Source of the DNA: Bacteroidales bacterium
GTDB lineage: Bacteria > Bacteroidota > Bacteroidia > Bacteroidales > UBA932
Assembly: GCA_029098505.1 (NCBI GenBank)
Contig: JAQXOE010000006.1
Coordinates: 77,979-136,015 of the forward strand
DNA length: 58,037 nucleotides
Reading direction: 5' to 3'
The notes below the pieces were generated by a model. It saw nothing but the letters and a program-made list of their open reading frames with translations, was not told the origin of the DNA and did not search any database. Positions 40,778 through 49,402 of the stretch are shown here, one piece after another; position 1 is the stretch's first letter; every line of letters begins with the position of its first letter. The position numbers were made by a program, and so were the translations under genes.

Positions 40778-43147
40778 CTAGAACATCTCCGGCTCATTTG
40801 ACTCCGGTGCAGGAGCCTCGGCATTATTCCTGTGACCGAAGTTCCTTGGCTTGTCGTTTGGACGAGGACGGCGCTCACCGCGGTCATTGCCTCCGCGATC
40901 ACCTCCACGACGCTCACCGCGATCACCGCCGCGACGATCATTGCCACCGTGACGCTCGCCTCCGCGACGGTCACCTGACGGTCTCTGTCTTGGCTCGGTA
41001 TATCCTTCCGGCTTGTCAATGAGAGCACGCATTGAGAGTCTCATCTTGCCGGTCTTAGGATCAATTTCGAGGAGCTTGACATCTACCTCGTCACCTACCT
41101 TGAGGACATCCTCGACCTTGTCAGTCTTGGTCCAGGCAATCTCGGAAACGTGGAGAAGGCCCTCCTTTCCAGGAAGAATCTCAACGAATGCGCCGAATTC
41201 GAGTATGCTTACCACCTTGCCGTGATAAACGGTACCTGCCTCAGGAACAGCGACTATACCCTCAATCCAAGCTTTGGCTGCTGCCATTGCTTCAGCATCA
41301 TTGGTCGCGATATCGACAACTCCGATGGTACCCTCTCCATTAGGATTAGGTTCTTCGGTGATGGTGATGGTAGCGCCTGTCTCCTTCTGAATCTTCTGGA
41401 TGGTTTCACCACCCTTGCCGATGATGGCACCGATGAACTCTGAAGATACAACCATCTGCTCGATTCTTGGAACGAACGGCTTGTAGTCCTCGCGAGGCTC
41501 GCTGATGGTCTTCATCATTTCGCCCATAATGTGGAGGCGGCCCTGACGAGCCTGCTCAAGCGCTTTTTCGAGTACATCGTATGAAAGGCCGTCAACCTTG
41601 ATATCCATCTGGGTAGCGGTGATACCGTCAGCGGTACCGGTTACCTTGAAGTCCATATCTCCGAGGTGATCCTCGTCTCCAAGGATATCTGTAAGGATGG
41701 CATATCTGTCATTAGGTCTCTCCTCATCAGTGATGAGTCCCATTGCAACACCGGCTACCGGCTTCTTGATCTTGACACCTGCATCCATAAGTGCGAGGCA
41801 ACCTCCGCAGACAGAAGCCATTGAAGATGAGCCGTTTGACTCGAGGATATCAGATACTACGCGGACTGCATACGGATTCTCAGGAGCAACCGGAACCACT
41901 GGCTTGAGAGCACGGAGTGCGAGATTGCCGTGACCGATCTCACGACGGCCGACTCCTCTCTGAGGCTTTGCCTCGCCGGTAGCGAATGGAGGGAAGTTAT
42001 AGTGGAGAACGAACTGCTGGTCATCCTGGATAAGGACCTCGTCTGTCTCCTTCATATCCATCTTGGTGCCGAGAGTTACGGTAGCGAGAGACTGGGTCTC
42101 ACCGCGGGTAAAGATGGCAGAACCGTGTGCGCAAGGGAGGTAGTCAACCTCGCACCAGATAGGACGTACCTGGTCGCATACACGTCCGTCAAGACGTATA
42201 CCCTCGTCAAGTATCATATTGCGCATAGCCTCCTTCTCGACTGCGTGATAATATCTTGATACCAAAGGCGTTTTCTCCTCGAGCTCCTCCTCAGGAATAG
42301 TAGCGAGGAATTCTTCCTTGATGGCCTCGAAGCCCTCCTCTCTCTCGTGCTTAGGCTTTGCTGACTTCGCGTGAGCGTAGCACTTGTCATAGCAGAAATC
42401 GTGAACAGCCTTCTTGAGCTCCTCATCCTCTACATCGTGAGGACAGTCGCGCTTGTTGACATCCGTACCGAGCTCTGCCATAAGCTCTTTCTGTACGCGG
42501 CAATGCTTCTTGATCTCCTGGTGAGCGAACTTGATGGCCTCGAGCATATCGTGCTCGCTGACCTCATTCATCTCACCTTCAACCATCATAATGTTCTCCT
42601 CGGTAGCTGCTACCATAAGCTCGAGATCAGCCCTCTTCATATCACTGAAGCTTGGGTTGATAACGAACTGACCGTCAATGCGGCAAACGCGAACCTCGGA
42701 AATAGGACCTCCGAACGGAAGGTCTGAGGTAGCGAGAGCGCAAGATGCTGCAAGTCCTGCAAGAGCATCAGGCTGAATATCCTGCTCTGCTGAGATAAGG
42801 GTTACGTTTACGAATACCTCGAGGTGGAAATCATCCGGCCAAAGAGGTCTGATAGGGCGGTCGATAAGACGAGAGATGAGGATTTCGTAGTCTGAAGACT
42901 TGCCCTCTCTCTTCATAAATCCGCCAGGGAAGCGTCCTGCTGAATAGAATTTCTCCTTGTAATCTACTGTAAGAGGCATGAAATCAGTGCCTTCCTTTAC
43001 TTCTGTTGCTGCTGTGACGGTGGCAAGAAGCATAGTGCCACCCATTTTTACGACTGCTGAACCAGCTGCCTGCTTGGCGAGTTTTCCGGTTTCGATTTCG
43101 ATCACGCGGCCGTCCGCGAGTTCGATTCTTTTGTTGATGATGTTCAT
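40778..43147 (-). CDS. pnp: Polynucleotide phosphorylase with an Arg/Gly-rich C-terminal tail
   Basis: The 789-residue protein has two RNase PH-like domains (start [23 protein letters not shown] segment [18 protein letters not shown]; second domain [20 protein letters not shown]). A KH domain ([20 protein letters not shown]) and an S1 domain ([19 protein letters not shown]) follow. Residues about 720-789 form a low-complexity tail of RGG, DRGG and ERR units. PNPase degrades RNA with phosphate from the 3' end. It is transcribed after rpsO, with a terminator between, and has a leader hairpin at 43181-43196. Confidence 0.95.
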   Translation of the reverse strand: MNIINKRIELADGRVIEIETGKLAKQAAGSAVVKMGGTMLLATVTAATEVKEGTDFMPLTVDYKEKFYSAGRFPGGFMKREGKSSDYEILISRLIDRPIRPLWPDDFHLEVFVNVTLISAEQDIQPDALAGLAASCALATSDLPFGGPISEVRVCRIDGQFVINPSFSDMKRADLELMVAATEENIMMVEGEMNEVSEHDMLEAIKFAHQEIKKHCRVQKELMAELGTDVNKRDCPHDVEDEELKKAVHDFCYDKCYAHAKSAKPKHEREEGFEAIKEEFLATIPEEELEEKTPLVSRYYHAVEKEAMRNMILDEGIRLDGRVCDQVRPIWCEVDYLPCAHGSAIFTRGETQSLATVTLGTKMDMKETDEVLIQDDQQFVLHYNFPPFATGEAKPQRGVGRREIGHGNLALRALKPVVPVAPENPYAVRVVSDILESNGSSSMASVCGGCLALMDAGVKIKKPVAGVAMGLITDEERPNDRYAILTDILGDEDHLGDMDFKVTGTADGITATQMDIKVDGLSYDVLEKALEQARQGRLHIMGEMMKTISEPREDYKPFVPRIEQMVVSSEFIGAIIGKGGETIQKIQKETGATITITEEPNPNGEGTIGVVDIATNDAEAMAAAKAWIEGIVAVPEAGTVYHGKVVSILEFGAFVEILPGKEGLLHVSEIAWTKTDKVEDVLKVGDEVDVKLLEIDPKTGKMRLSMRALIDKPEGYTEPRQRPSGDRRGGERHGGNDRRGGDRGERRGGDRGGNDRGERRPRPNDKPRNFGHRNNAEAPAPESNEPEMF

Positions 43148-43180
43148 TACTGTTTCGTCTTTACGTCTTTATATGCGTCT

Positions 43181-43196
43181 GCAGAACTGATTCTGC
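43181..43196 (-). promoter_or_regulatory. Hairpin in the pnp 5' leader
   Basis: GCAGAA (43181-43186) and TTCTGC (43191-43196) form a perfect 6-bp stem with a 4-nt loop, 34 bases before the pnp ATG. In Escherichia coli pnp is autoregulated through a leader hairpin; a similar role here is a guess. Confidence 0.35.
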
Positions 43197-43237
43197 CTTT
43201 ATGAAAATTCTTTCAGCTATGAGACCGAATTTTTGGC

Positions 43238-43270
43238 AAAAAAAGGGATAGATCACTGGGACCTATCCCT
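43238..43270 (-). terminator. Intrinsic terminator of rpsO
   Basis: AGGGATAG (43244-43251) pairs with CTATCCCT (43263-43270); the reverse strand then runs into seven T (A-run at 43238-43244). It lies 21 bases after the rpsO stop. Confidence 0.85.
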
Positions 43271-43291
43271 CGCCATTTCCTGTCGTATCGA

Positions 43292-43567
43292 TTATCGACG
43301 GAGACCGAGCTCCTTGACGATTTTTCTGTATCTCTCGATGTCGAGCTCCTGGAGATAGTCCAGAATCTGACGTCTCTTACCTACGAGGCGAAGAAGTGAA
43401 CGGCGTGTAACTACGTCCTTCTTGTTTTTCTTCACGTGCTCGGTAAGGTGAGCGATACGGTAGGAGAATAAAGCAACCTGACTCTCTGGTGAACCGGTGT
43501 CCTTATTAGACTTTCCGTACTTCGCGAAAATCTCTTGCTTCTTTTCAGGCATCAAATATTCAGCCAT
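43292..43567 (-). CDS. rpsO: 30S ribosomal protein S15 (uS15)
   Basis: The 91-residue protein has the S15 sequence: [31 protein letters not shown] in pieces, [22 protein letters not shown], and ends [12 protein letters not shown]. It binds the central domain of 16S rRNA early in assembly. It is upstream of pnp, a conserved order, but a strong terminator lies between them. A TAnnTTTG element is at 43634-43641. Confidence 0.97.
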   Translation of the reverse strand: MAEYLMPEKKQEIFAKYGKSNKDTGSPESQVALFSYRIAHLTEHVKKNKKDVVTRRSLLRLVGKRRQILDYLQELDIERYRKIVKELGLRR

Positions 43568-43633
43568 AGTGCAAAAAAGATTTATTGGTTAATAAAATAC
43601 TGAACTTCCCGCCAAACGGCGAAAAAAGCGGTG

Positions 43634-43641
43634 CAAATTTA
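43634..43641 (-). promoter_or_regulatory. -7 promoter element for rpsO
   Basis: Reverse strand TAAATTTG matches TAnnTTTG, 66 bases before the rpsO ATG at 43567, leaving room for a leader that could mediate S15 control. Confidence 0.45.
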
Positions 43642-43726
43642 GCGAAATATTTTGAGATTACAATAAACCATTGGAAAATCAGCGAGTTAATTTGTACAAT
43701 TCAGCTGAATAATCTACAGAAATCAG

Positions 43727-43734
43727 TATCTTTG
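43727..43734 (+). promoter_or_regulatory. -7 promoter element for the DUF1963 gene
   Basis: TATCTTTG matches TAnnTTTG, 63 bases before the ATG at 43798. Confidence 0.45.
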
Positions 43735-43797
43735 TATTCGCCGCCCGCCCCAAAGGACGGTAACAAAACCAAACGATTCACGGCAATAAACTGAGTT

Positions 43798-44364
43798 ATG
43801 GCAATCAAACTGGATATCATCGAAGATTCACGCAATCTGTTCTGCGACAGCAAATGGTGGGGCGACCCCGATATGCCTGAAGATATGGAATACCCTATGA
43901 TTGAAGGGTATCCGCTCACATTCATCTGTCAGATAGCAGCTTACGACCTCGAGCAGTTCGACACCGAAGGAGTACTCCCCCACGATGGAATGTTCTATTT
44001 CTTCGCTGCGATTGACGAACTCTTAGGCTACGACAGTCCCATCAGGCACGACGGTCCTGGAGAATGGCCGAAGGGACACGCCGTCGTGAAATACACCAAA
44101 GCCGTCAATATGGAAACCTTCAAGAGCGTCATCCTGCTCGACGACGAGGACAATCCCATCAGCCAGAAGGCCCAGGCCCTGCAGTTCAGCGCCTGCGACG
44201 ACGGTTTCGCCGGCTTCAGGATGCTGGGAGAAGCACCGGAAGGCTATGTCAATCTGCTCCGCATCCCTCTCGACCCACAGAGAACGCTCACATTCCGCAT
44301 CAAGCAGAGCGACCTGGGATTCGGCAATTGGAAAAAGGCGAAATTCTACCTTGAAGAGGCATAA
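43798..44364 (+). CDS. DUF1963 (YwqG-like) family protein
   Basis: This 188-residue soluble protein resembles DUF1963/YwqG. It has the segments KWWGDPDMPEDMEYP, PLTFICQIAAYDLEQFD, GMFYFFAAIDELLGYD near the N-terminus, and GYVNLLRIPLDPQRTL and FRIKQSDLGFGNWKKAKFYLEEA at the end. The family is of unknown function, often linked to toxin-immunity settings elsewhere, but no toxin gene is next to it here. It stands alone between rpsO (divergent) and the Ehr-type operon. Confidence 0.78.
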   Translation: MAIKLDIIEDSRNLFCDSKWWGDPDMPEDMEYPMIEGYPLTFICQIAAYDLEQFDTEGVLPHDGMFYFFAAIDELLGYDSPIRHDGPGEWPKGHAVVKYTKAVNMETFKSVILLDDEDNPISQKAQALQFSACDDGFAGFRMLGEAPEGYVNLLRIPLDPQRTLTFRIKQSDLGFGNWKKAKFYLEEA

Positions 44365-44527
44365 TCGGAAAGGCCCTTATACGGTTTTTGGCCAAAAAGA
44401 TAGTTTTTGACCGCAAAATTCAATAACTTCGCGGTGTTGAACAGGGGCCTTCAAGACAGAAGACTGCCGAAAACAAACGCAATTGTACACCAAGCAAAAT
44501 ATTGGATTTTGTATCGTGCCTGAAACT

Positions 44528-44569
44528 TCAGAAGTACGCACCTGTTTATCAGAAGTACGCACCTGTTTA
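44528..44569. repeat. Perfect tandem repeat of 21 bp (two copies) upstream of the Ehr-type operon
   Basis: The unit starts TCAGAAGTAC and ends CACCTGTTTA. The copies are 44528-44548 and 44549-44569, identical and adjacent, so sites two DNA turns apart lie on the same face. It is 69 bases before the first gene of the operon. It looks like an operator for a regulator bound twice. I found no TAnnTTTG element in this upstream region. Confidence 0.85.
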
Positions 44570-44586
44570 CACGTTAGTAGTAGTGG

Positions 44587-44609
44587 GACCGGCCTGTTCA
44601 GAGGCGGTC
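44587..44609 (+). promoter_or_regulatory. Hairpin in the leader of the Ehr-type operon
   Basis: GACCG with CC (44587-44594) pairs with GG and CGGTC (44603-44609), followed by TGTTTTC. This could be a leader attenuator or weak terminator before the ATG at 44638. Confidence 0.35.
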
Positions 44610-44637
44610 TGTTTTCAACCTTTATTATTATCCAAGT

Positions 44638-46425
44638 ATGAAGGTATTATTGTCCAGTTGGTTCCCTGAGCCAATCAATGGGCTCTCTTTGTGGTTCATG
44701 GCCATCATAACCATAGTGTTCGCCTGCGGAGCGATCTATGGAAGCGGCTATATGAAGCATTACAGGGGCCGGGCTCTCAGGAACACCATCCATTGGGTCA
44801 GTTATGCCATAGCATACATCTCGATGATGCTTCTGTGTGTGGTACAGAACTCCATCGCCTTTCTTGTATGCTGGGAGATAATGGCCCTCAGTTCATTCTT
44901 CCTCGTCATCTACGAGAGCGAAAAGCCGGATACAATCAAGGCCGGCATCAACTTCTTCATCCAATCACATATCTCCGTGGTGCTTCTCACCGCAGGTTTT
45001 ATGATGATTGCCTCCCGTACGGGCTCCTATTCATTCAGCGCAATCCCCCGCTATTGCGCGCAGACCGACGGAATGACGGCTTTCCTGCTTCTCTTCGCAG
45101 GTTTCGCCGTCAAGGCGGGCTTCGTGCCTTTCCACACCTGGCTCCCGTACGCCCATCCGGCAGCTCCTGCCCACATTTCCGGAGTAATGTCAGGTGTCAT
45201 CATCAAAATCGGCATTTTCGGTATTTTCAGGATGATTTCCCTCTTCAGCATTGATTTCATCAAAGCCGGCGCAATCATCCTCGCCGTTTCAGCCATTTCA
45301 GGACTCTACGGAGTGATGATGGCAATACTCCAGCACAATCTGAAGAAACTCCTTGCCTACCACAGCATCGAAAACATTGGAATCATCGGTATGGGAATAG
45401 GCCTCGGCTGCATCGGAGCCGGCAACGGCAATATTGCCCTGGCAAGTCTCGGATTCGGAGGAGCACTGCTTCACACCCTGAACCACGCCCTCTTCAAATC
45501 CGTGCTCTTCTTCTGTTCCGGCAATGTCTATCACGGCACACACACCCTTGATATTGAGAGACTTGGAGGATTGGCGAAGAAGATGCCGTGGACTGCGGCT
45601 CTGTTCCTGATTTCATCCATCGCAATATGCGGATTGCCACCGATGAACGGATTCATCTCCGAATTCCTCATCTACAGCGGTCTCTTCGAGTGGATGCAGG
45701 GAGGCGGCAATGCAGAGACCACCGGCGCAGTGTTCTCGATACTGGCATTGGTAATGATAGGCGGGCTCGCCATCCTCTGCTTCACCAAGGCTTTCGGCAT
45801 CATCTTCCTTGGCAATGCAAGAACGGAGTTCGAAGCACGTGAAATGGAGCCTTGCCGCATTGTTCCGCTCGTAATCGAGGCCCTGATAATGCTGTCCATC
45901 GGCCTGTGTCCGGGTTTCTATGCCAGATTGGCGGGAAGCGCCCTCGAGTGCCTGCCTTACGGAAACAGTGCTACGGTCAGCACAGGCTCGGGACTCGGCT
46001 TCGTGGGGATGGCCGGTCTCATCCTGCTGCTTCTGACAGGCCTCATCTACACGGCGAAGAGCAGGCGCAATTCGAAACGCCCAGTCAGCGAAGGCCCTAC
46101 CTGGGGCTGCGGATATACCCAGGGAACCCCAAGAATCCAGTACACTGCCACTTCCTTCGTGAAGACCTACGTCCAGCTGTTCTCCTTCATTTTGGGCAAC
46201 AGGAAACACCAGGAGCTTCCCGAAGGCATTTTCCCGGTTTCAGGAGAATTCGAATCGGAGTCATACGACAAGCTTGAGAACTGTCTCATCAGCAAGCCCG
46301 TTTCAGCATACCGCAGGCTTATGGACCGCTTCTCCTTCCTTCAGAACGGAAAAATGCAGTTCTACGTGCTCTACGGCATACTTTTCATCATAATTATGCT
46401 CATCGTGAGCTTCATATTCTGTTAG
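44638..46425 (+). CDS. HyfB/NuoL-like proton-pumping antiporter subunit of an Ehr-type complex
   Basis: The 595-residue protein has about fourteen helices of the Mrp antiporter/complex I NuoL-M-N family. Examples are FHTWLPYAHPAAPAHISGVMSG and LLAYHSIENIGIIGMGIGLG, with conserved Lys/His in buried helices (HNLKKLLAYHS). It is named HyfB by order and C-terminal extension (PTWGCGYTQGTPRIQYTATSF). Compared with usual HyfB it appears to lack the first one or two helices; there is an in-frame stop at 44581-44583, so no longer start is available. It is the first gene of a six-gene operon and should translocate ions. Confidence 0.85.
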   Translation: MKVLLSSWFPEPINGLSLWFMAIITIVFACGAIYGSGYMKHYRGRALRNTIHWVSYAIAYISMMLLCVVQNSIAFLVCWEIMALSSFFLVIYESEKPDTIKAGINFFIQSHISVVLLTAGFMMIASRTGSYSFSAIPRYCAQTDGMTAFLLLFAGFAVKAGFVPFHTWLPYAHPAAPAHISGVMSGVIIKIGIFGIFRMISLFSIDFIKAGAIILAVSAISGLYGVMMAILQHNLKKLLAYHSIENIGIIGMGIGLGCIGAGNGNIALASLGFGGALLHTLNHALFKSVLFFCSGNVYHGTHTLDIERLGGLAKKMPWTAALFLISSIAICGLPPMNGFISEFLIYSGLFEWMQGGGNAETTGAVFSILALVMIGGLAILCFTKAFGIIFLGNARTEFEAREMEPCRIVPLVIEALIMLSIGLCPGFYARLAGSALECLPYGNSATVSTGSGLGFVGMAGLILLLLTGLIYTAKSRRNSKRPVSEGPTWGCGYTQGTPRIQYTATSFVKTYVQLFSFILGNRKHQELPEGIFPVSGEFESESYDKLENCLISKPVSAYRRLMDRFSFLQNGKMQFYVLYGILFIIIMLIVSFIFC

Positions 46426-46429
46426 CGTT

Positions 46430-47335
46430 ATGACAAGTCTGATTCTCATACTCATTTCAGCCCTCTTCTTCAACGGCATAATCGGTCGTGTAAAGAGCAT
46501 CAGCGCCGGCAGAAAGGGACCAGGCGTGATGCAGCCCGTAAGGGATGTCATCCGGCTGTTCCGGAAAGGCTCCGTCTACAGCGAAACGACAGGACCGGTC
46601 TTCAGAATCGCTCCCGCAGTTTATCTCGCATCAGTGCTGGCTGCCTGCCTCTGCATACCGTTCGGAAGCAAGCCCGGCCTCATCAGCTTCAGCTACGATT
46701 TCGTATTCTTCGCATACGCTCTCGCGCTCGGAAAGTTCTTCTGCATCATAGCCGCACTTGACACGGGTTCAAGCTTCGAGGGTATGGGCGCTTCCCGCGA
46801 GGCCACCTATTCAATGCTCGCGGAGCCAGCCTTCTTCCTCATAATGGGTTCCCTCGCGATGATGACCGGTCACAGCTCGTTCCAGAGCATTTTCGCCGCA
46901 ATTCAGCCAAGCAGCCCGATGGGATGGACACTCGCCGTCATTGCCGCTCTCATTCTTCTGATTCTGGCAATGGTGGAGAACAGCCGTATGCCTGTAGACG
47001 ACCCGAAGACCCATCTGGAGCTCACGATGATCCACGAAGTGATGGTGCTGGACAACAGCGGCATTGACCTCGGTCTAATATTCGTGACCGGCTACCTCAA
47101 ATTCGCTATGTACGCGGCGCTCATTGCCAATCTCTTCATCGGCAGCATCCCTGTCGGATTCGGCATTCCGGCCTTCCTGGCGGTTCAGTTCGCCTGCGCC
47201 GTAATCATCGGCCTCAACGAATCGTTCACCGCCCGCTACAGGATGAACCACAATCCGCAATTCATATTCACATTGACCTGCATTGCACTGTTGGCCGTAT
47301 TCGGCATGATGCTCATTGCCGGCAAAACAATATAA
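46430..47335 (+). CDS. HyfC/NuoH-like membrane subunit of an Ehr-type complex
   Basis: The 301-residue protein is a NuoH/HyfC-type membrane anchor of the catalytic arm. It keeps the quinone-cavity segment AGRKGPGVMQPVRDVIRLFRKG, the motif AALDTGSSFEGMGASRE, and RMPVDDPKTHLELTMIHEVMVLDNSG. These retained motifs point to an intact link between the soluble arm and the membrane arm. It follows HyfB-like by four bases and precedes HyfE-like by six. Confidence 0.9.
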   Translation: MTSLILILISALFFNGIIGRVKSISAGRKGPGVMQPVRDVIRLFRKGSVYSETTGPVFRIAPAVYLASVLAACLCIPFGSKPGLISFSYDFVFFAYALALGKFFCIIAALDTGSSFEGMGASREATYSMLAEPAFFLIMGSLAMMTGHSSFQSIFAAIQPSSPMGWTLAVIAALILLILAMVENSRMPVDDPKTHLELTMIHEVMVLDNSGIDLGLIFVTGYLKFAMYAALIANLFIGSIPVGFGIPAFLAVQFACAVIIGLNESFTARYRMNHNPQFIFTLTCIALLAVFGMMLIAGKTI

Positions 47336-47341
47336 AAAGAT

Positions 47342-47971
47342 ATGCTGGAAACATTCATCATATTATTCCTCTGCACCCTGTTTTACCTGGCAATTGCCAA
47401 CAGAATGAGGAACTATGTCAAGCTGCTGGTCTACCAGGGCATACTGCTGTTCCTGGTGGCGGCCTTCCATCTGAAGGAATTCAATGTCTTCAATCTCATT
47501 GTAATTCTGCTCGAGACCATCGTATTCAAGGCTGTGGCAGTGCCTTATTGCCTTGAAGGAATCATACGTCACAACAATATCACGCGCGAGACGGAGCCCT
47601 TCGTTCCGAACTTCGTGTCATTGCTCATAGTCGCAGGCATCGTGGTGGGAGCAATACTGCTCTCCGCAAGCATCGACGACCTTTTCCTGGACAAGTTCTT
47701 CTTCGTGGCAGCCGTGTCGGCGATTTTCACGGGACTCTACCTCATCGTGTCACGCCGCAAGATACTCACCCACGTGGTGGGCTATTGCGTAATTGAGAAC
47801 GGTGTGTTCATCCTTTCCCTCGCCGTGGGAAACGAAATGCCCGCAATGGTCAATCTCGGTGTGATGCTGGACATCTTCGCTTCCGTGCTGCTGCTCGGCA
47901 TTTTCGCAAACAAGATCGGAGACGTGTTCCACGACGTGGACATTGACTCCCTCAACAAACTCAAGGACTGA
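47342..47971 (+). CDS. HyfE/NuoK-like membrane subunit of an Ehr-type complex
   Basis: The 209-residue protein has about six helices in a HyfE-like order, with segments VILLETIVFKAVAVPYCLEGII and VVGYCVIENGVFILSLAV that correspond to NuoK-like transmembrane pairs with conserved Glu (LLETIVFK, IENGVF). It probably forms part of the proton path beside HyfC. Gaps are six bases on both sides, consistent with one transcript. Confidence 0.87.
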   Translation: MLETFIILFLCTLFYLAIANRMRNYVKLLVYQGILLFLVAAFHLKEFNVFNLIVILLETIVFKAVAVPYCLEGIIRHNNITRETEPFVPNFVSLLIVAGIVVGAILLSASIDDLFLDKFFFVAAVSAIFTGLYLIVSRRKILTHVVGYCVIENGVFILSLAVGNEMPAMVNLGVMLDIFASVLLLGIFANKIGDVFHDVDIDSLNKLKD

Positions 47972-47976
47972 ACGCA

Positions 47977-49398
47977 ATGATTACAAGCATTTATCTCATA
48001 GCAGTGGTCTGCATAGTTATTGGCCTGGCGCTCAGCCGTTCAAGGATACTGTCCGACATACTCGGGCTTCTTTTTCTCGGAGCCCAGGCAATGCTGACAG
48101 TATATGCCTTCCTGAACCCGGGAATCACTGAACTCAAATATTTCAGCTATGACGCGCTGGGACTCATACTGCTTCTCACACTCAGCATTATCAGCGTCCC
48201 TGCATTGATACATAGCCGCATCTACCTCACCAAACCAAGGGCATCTACCCACAGCTCAGCAGCTTACAACGCAGCATTCGTACTGCTGATTGCCGCAATG
48301 AGTATGGCTTACCTGGCCAACCACGCGGCAGTGACCTGGATTTTCACCGAAATCACAACCCTGAGCGCGGCGGTACTCATCTACCATCACCGCAGCAAAC
48401 TCGCACTCGAGGCAACCTGGAAATATGTCTTCATCTGCGCCATAAGCATCTGCTTCGTATTCGTGGGCATACTTTTCATCAGCCTCGCACTGCTTCACGA
48501 CGGCTGCTCCGGACTGTTCTACTCGGACATTCTCGCGCACAAGGAGACCCTTGACACCAATTGGATGAGGCTTGGCTTCCTCTTCACCTTCGCAGGATAC
48601 ACGGCCAAGCTCGGCCTCTTCCCTATGTTCACCGCCGGAATCGACGCCAAGGACAAGGCTCCGGCCCCTGCTGGTGCCCTGCTCGCCAGCGCCCTGATGA
48701 ACCTCGGTTTCTGCGGCATCTTCAGGACCTACTCCGCTATCAGCGGCACTCCGGTAGGAGCCTGGGCGCGGATTATGATGCTCGTCGCAGCCCTCGTCAC
48801 CCTCTTCATTGCCACCATCTATATGTCGAGAATCGGCAATGTAAAGCGTATGCTGGCCTACTCCGGCATTGAGCATATGTCGGTAGTCACTCTGGGCCTG
48901 TGCTTCGGAAAAGCCGGTTTTGCAGCGGCAATGCTTCATCTGGTGATGCACACCTTCGTAAAGTCCGGACTCTTCTTCCACTTCACGCAGCTATGGCGCG
49001 TCTATTCAAGCAAGATGATTGACGATATGGGAGATTACCTCAAGCTCAATCCTTTCGGAGCCCTTGTGCTTCTGTTCGGCTTCATCAGCATCGCCGCCGT
49101 ACCTCCCTCAGGGCTCTTCTTCAGCGAGCTGCTCGTATTCAAGGCAATGATTGCCGAGGGTAATTGGGTGGTATTCGTGCTCAGCGCCTTCCTTCTGACC
49201 GTGCTGCTATGGGCCTTCGCCCGCAGCATATTCCGCATCATTTTCCTGCCGGCATCCAGACCTATAGAGAAAATCAGGATACCCGCCTGGGAATCACTTT
49301 CCCAGCTCGTCCTCTTCGTACTGGCAGCCTATATAGGTTTCAACCCTCCTGCATTCCTGCTCAATCTCATTGACCAGGCCGCATTATTGATTTCGTAA
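47977..49398 (+). CDS. HyfF/NuoN-like antiporter subunit of an Ehr-type complex
   Basis: The 473-residue protein has about fourteen helices. Mrp-type motifs are GYTAKLGLFPMFTAGIDAKDKAPAPAGALL in pieces (with the conserved Lys in TAKLGLFP), VKRMLAYSGIEHMSVVTLG, and LHLVMHTFVKSGLFF. It corresponds to HyfF, a second antiporter-like pump. Two antiporter subunits (HyfB- and HyfF-like), with no HyfD between, make this a shorter membrane arm than hydrogenase 4. It starts six bases after HyfE-like. Confidence 0.88.
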   Translation: MITSIYLIAVVCIVIGLALSRSRILSDILGLLFLGAQAMLTVYAFLNPGITELKYFSYDALGLILLLTLSIISVPALIHSRIYLTKPRASTHSSAAYNAAFVLLIAAMSMAYLANHAAVTWIFTEITTLSAAVLIYHHRSKLALEATWKYVFICAISICFVFVGILFISLALLHDGCSGLFYSDILAHKETLDTNWMRLGFLFTFAGYTAKLGLFPMFTAGIDAKDKAPAPAGALLASALMNLGFCGIFRTYSAISGTPVGAWARIMMLVAALVTLFIATIYMSRIGNVKRMLAYSGIEHMSVVTLGLCFGKAGFAAAMLHLVMHTFVKSGLFFHFTQLWRVYSSKMIDDMGDYLKLNPFGALVLLFGFISIAAVPPSGLFFSELLVFKAMIAEGNWVVFVLSAFLLTVLLWAFARSIFRIIFLPASRPIEKIRIPAWESLSQLVLFVLAAYIGFNPPAFLLNLIDQAALLIS

Positions 49399-49402
49399 CA
49401 TT

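Noticed and set aside
44385..44398. Palindrome TTTTTGGCCAAAAA upstream of the Ehr-type operon
   Set aside because: It is perfect but simple; it matches no FNR, CRP or Fur consensus and lies over 230 bases before the operon, closer to the end of the DUF1963 gene.
45613..46209. Reverse frame of 198 codons inside the HyfB-like gene
   Set aside because: It has a low-complexity acidic composition typical of the antisense of hydrophobic genes and no motif.
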